In this document: positions 38,037-39,932 of the stretch, in pieces
Layout: each line of letters opens with the position of its first letter
How positions within the stretch are numbered: position 1 is the first letter of the stretch
NCBI GenBank assembly: GCA_915066865.1
Contig: CAJZEE010000008.1
Location: 1-39,932 of the forward strand
Direction: 5' to 3'
DNA length: 39,932 nt
Origin: an uncultured Veillonella sp.
GTDB taxonomy: Bacteria; Bacillota; Negativicutes; Veillonellales; Veillonellaceae
Notes under the pieces: model-generated
What the model saw: the letters and a program-made list of their open reading frames with translations, nothing else
Told to the model about the DNA's origin: nothing
Databases searched by the model: none
Program-made: the position numbers and the translations under genes

Positions 38037-39185
38037 TTATGAATCCATTTGCGTTTGCATTTTCATCAATAAGATGCGCTTAACCGATTCATTGAGACGC
38101 TCGGTCGTAATCGTTCCATCCGCCACCGCTTGCGCCAGCGCACGATGGACTTCATCGATATGAATCGTATCCGCATCAACAAGAATAAGATCACTGCCCG
38201 CCAAAATGGAAGCCACAGCGTAATCGCCTATCTTTTGATTGGATTGCAACGCACCCACATCGATACGGTCCGTCATAACGATACCTTTATAACCGAGCTC
38301 CTTGCGAAGCCAACCGTCTATAATCGGCTTAGAGGAACTCGCCAAGTGTTTGTTATCGATAGCGGGAATCTGGATGTGACTCATCACAAGCATATAGCTA
38401 TTCGCCGTCGTCTGCGCAATGAGACGTTTAAAGACGGCTACATCATTATTGCTGAGATACGCTTTCGCCTCATTAGCTGATCCAAAAGATGCATCCCCTA
38501 AGGTCACCGCCGGAAAGTAGTTATAAGCGGACCACATATGATTAATTTGGTAACGCTCCACCATGGCAAGGTTTATGTGACCCGCCCACGTGGGGTCGGA
38601 TGTATAGGACATATTTGGTACGCCAAGGTTAGCATTAGGCCCAATAACCAAGTTAAAGCCCATATCCCGCATTTCAATGGCAGATCGCGTGGCCAAGTTA
38701 ATGATACGATCCATAGGCAATTGCCCCCACCGATTGGGCTTCGGCAACCGCAAGAAACTTTCATTCCCATGCAATATGCGATCACGATGCACCGCAATAT
38801 AAGGTGTCACCATGCTAGAGGTTATCGCCGTTTGCATAATATCGCTGGTGAAAGTTTTCACTTGGTTCTTATTAATAAGATTTTCATTCGTTAGCATCAC
38901 GCCACTGACACGGTATTTTCGGATCACATCCTTTTGGGATTGTCCTATCGTACTACCATGAAGGCTGATCATCATCAGCTGCCCCACCTTATCCTCTTGA
39001 GACATGGCCGCAATCCAAGTGTCCACCTTTTCAGACACGGGTTTGTCGGACTCCAGGACGGCACGGTACGATACAGTTCGTACCGTTTCTTGTTCTGCCT
39101 GACTCTCATGTTGGCATCCAGTTGTACCAACGACAGCAACTAGTAAGGCAAGGCCACTCAGGACCCGCCGAAAAAACTGGTTCAT
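38037..39185 (-). CDS. GH3 lipoprotein paralogue with lost catalytic residues
   Basis: A 382-residue lipoprotein (lipobox VVGTTGC, Cys about residue 24) with clear similarity to the NagZ-like gene at 538-1686: TWIAAMSQEDKVGQLMMISLHG, EMRDMGFNLVIGPNANLG and a nearly identical end ERLNESVKRILLMKMQ. The nucleophile Asp is kept (VMTDRIDVGA), but the substrate loop GIDQEGG is now AVHRDRI and the KHFPGIGKTDVDLHAD segment has become YNYFPAVTLGDASFGSA, without the KH pair and Asp-His dyad. It is not expected to hydrolyse sugars; it could bind glycan or protein. The start lies only a few bases after AGGAGAG. Confidence 0.82.
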   Translation of the reverse strand: MNQFFRRVLSGLALLVAVVGTTGCQHESQAEQETVRTVSYRAVLESDKPVSEKVDTWIAAMSQEDKVGQLMMISLHGSTIGQSQKDVIRKYRVSGVMLTNENLINKNQVKTFTSDIMQTAITSSMVTPYIAVHRDRILHGNESFLRLPKPNRWGQLPMDRIINLATRSAIEMRDMGFNLVIGPNANLGVPNMSYTSDPTWAGHINLAMVERYQINHMWSAYNYFPAVTLGDASFGSANEAKAYLSNNDVAVFKRLIAQTTANSYMLVMSHIQIPAIDNKHLASSSKPIIDGWLRKELGYKGIVMTDRIDVGALQSNQKIGDYAVASILAGSDLILVDADTIHIDEVHRALAQAVADGTITTERLNESVKRILLMKMQTQMDS

Positions 39186-39414
39186 CTCTCCTAAAAGCTC
39201 CTTAATGCTTACGCAATATTATGAATATTATGGGCTTTCTATGTTGCTCTCCCAATGCAACACCCATAAGTCCCCTCTTGATCCGTACAGTATATTTTTA
39301 TATTATACACTAAATGATTCATCTTTTCCTCATAATAAAATAATTTTTTTTATACTGAATTATTATAATAAAGTTATACAGTAAAAATATGTGAATTTTG
39401 AATAATTATATAAA

Positions 39415-39499
39415 AAAATCCTACGAATCGTTTAAAAAGTGACCGCACTGTAACAAAAGGCTACGTGAGTATCAAGTCACTCATGACCCGTAGGATTTT
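39415..39499 (-). terminator. Terminator of the hydrogenase gene with a long enclosed segment
   Basis: An 11-bp outer stem AAAATCCTACG/CGTAGGATTTT (39415-39425 with 39489-39499) is followed on the minus strand by a U-run. The 60 bases inside can also form an alternative hairpin (CTACGTGAGT-like arms at about 39461-39492) that would break the outer stem, so a regulated terminator is possible. Confidence 0.6.
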
Positions 39500-39601
39500 C
39501 TATTTTATATTGTTGTACCCTAAATAGCAAACGCTACTATATGTTTTTTATAAACATTTGATTACTTTATAACAGCCTACTGTTTGAGTAATCGACTATT
39601 A

Positions 39602-39681
39602 TTAACCTTTAAATTTTTCTTTCTTTACTGGCACATCGTCAATACCAACTTGCACAATATTTAAGCAATCGGCTATCATTA
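39602..39681 (-). other. Short second hydrogenase-like tail ORF
   Basis: Directly after the hydrogenase stop, overlapping it as TAATG, a 25-codon frame reads MIADCLNIVQVGIDDVPVKK and ends in EKFKG-stop. The ending resembles the real end (SPKFKG-stop), and the two stop regions share CTATNATTAACCTTTNAATTT on the plus strand (39595-39616 and 39671-39692). It may be the leftover of a duplicated gene end. Confidence 0.5.
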
Positions 39682-39932
39682 ACCTTTGAATTTAGGGGAT
39701 GTTGGACATGTTTCAGGTGTCACGTCTTTACGAGTACCAAGAACCGCGCTGCGGTCTGTGTAGTGTGTGTGTAAAAGTTCGTGTGCCTTATGGCCCAATG
39801 GTTCGCCTAAGAAATCTTTGTACAATGTTTGGATTTCTTCATTTTCATAGGACGCAACCCATTTGTAGTTTTCATCAGCTTCGTAAAGACCGCCGATACG
39901 AGCTTCTTTAGTTTTCACGGCTTTTTCTCATT
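39679..39932 (-). CDS. [FeFe] hydrogenase, C-terminal small-subunit domain (3' end only)
   Basis: The last 80 or so codons encode an iron-hydrogenase small-subunit (SSU) domain: RIGGLYEADEN, ASYENEEIQTLYKDFLGEPL and GHKAHELLHTHYTDRSAV match the end of monomeric/NADH-dependent [FeFe] hydrogenases (HydA/HndD type), where this region wraps around the catalytic domain. Such enzymes release H2 from reduced ferredoxin or NADH in fermenting anaerobes. The upstream part, including the H-cluster cysteines, lies outside the window. Just before the GTG that begins the visible frame there is an in-frame TGA at about 39928-39930, which probably reflects a missing A in an A-run at the contig end (giving NEKKAVKTK). 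Confidence 0.7.

Noticed and set aside
39415..39499. tRNA or structured RNA gene
   Set aside because: The segment has no cloverleaf or T-loop GTTCGA sequence; it is a terminator with an enclosed alternative hairpin.

Overview
The window looks like a contig from a Veillonella-type Negativicute: AT-rich, Gram-negative-style lipoproteins and secreted proteins combined with Firmicute-style ribosome binding sites, sigma-A promoters and hairpin terminators. The genus is an inference from gene content; no rRNA is present. Both ends lie inside genes and both show local frame breaks, so the outermost 20-30 bases are probably poor sequence.

Layout. 1-2.2 kb: 5' part of a FucO-like alcohol dehydrogenase, a NagZ-like GH3 lipoprotein and a BFD-type [2Fe-2S] protein. 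2.6-6.2 kb: an inactive-looking site-2-protease homologue, a carboxymuconolactone decarboxylase-family protein, a small secreted protein, an OhrR-like MarR regulator without the sensing cysteine, and a nitroreductase. 6.3-11.2 kb: a heavy-metal P1B ATPase, glpT, and a 'membrane-only' P1B-ATPase relative lacking all catalytic domains; both ATPase genes carry CsoR-like operators. 11.5-15.9 kb: an ArsC/Spx-family protein, higBA, DUF554, a candidate small RNA with CU-rich loops, tag, a membrane protein and an unknown gene.

15.9-27.4 kb: several paralogous families of small secreted proteins (duplicated pairs, one frameshifted copy, one tail remnant), a flavin reductase, a sodium:solute symporter, and three copies of an unlisted type I toxin-antitoxin locus. 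Each copy has a consensus antitoxin-RNA promoter. Two encode an intact 33-residue holin-like peptide behind a Shine-Dalgarno-sequestering hairpin, and the third keeps only the antitoxin and the tail of the toxin. A decayed IS3 element follows at 27.4-28.8 kb.

30.0-34.1 kb: a low-GC His-Xaa-Ser (Hxs) peptide-modification locus, DUF4236-hxsA-hxsD-hxsB-hxsC, with an exported HxsA carrying six perfect HxS triplets and two radical-SAM enzymes. 34.4-36.2 kb: a ComK-like regulator and a sigma-70 factor. 36.5-39.9 kb: a shortened AAA ATPase, a second GH3 lipoprotein that has lost key catalytic residues, and the C-terminal end of an [FeFe] hydrogenase.

The main themes are cell-envelope proteins, metal and redox stress responses, and several catalytically degenerate paralogues kept as intact reading frames (GH3, site-2 protease, P-type ATPase, OhrR without its cysteine). 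The most notable systems are the type I toxin-antitoxin family, the Hxs locus, the mini P-type ATPase and the CU-rich small RNA.
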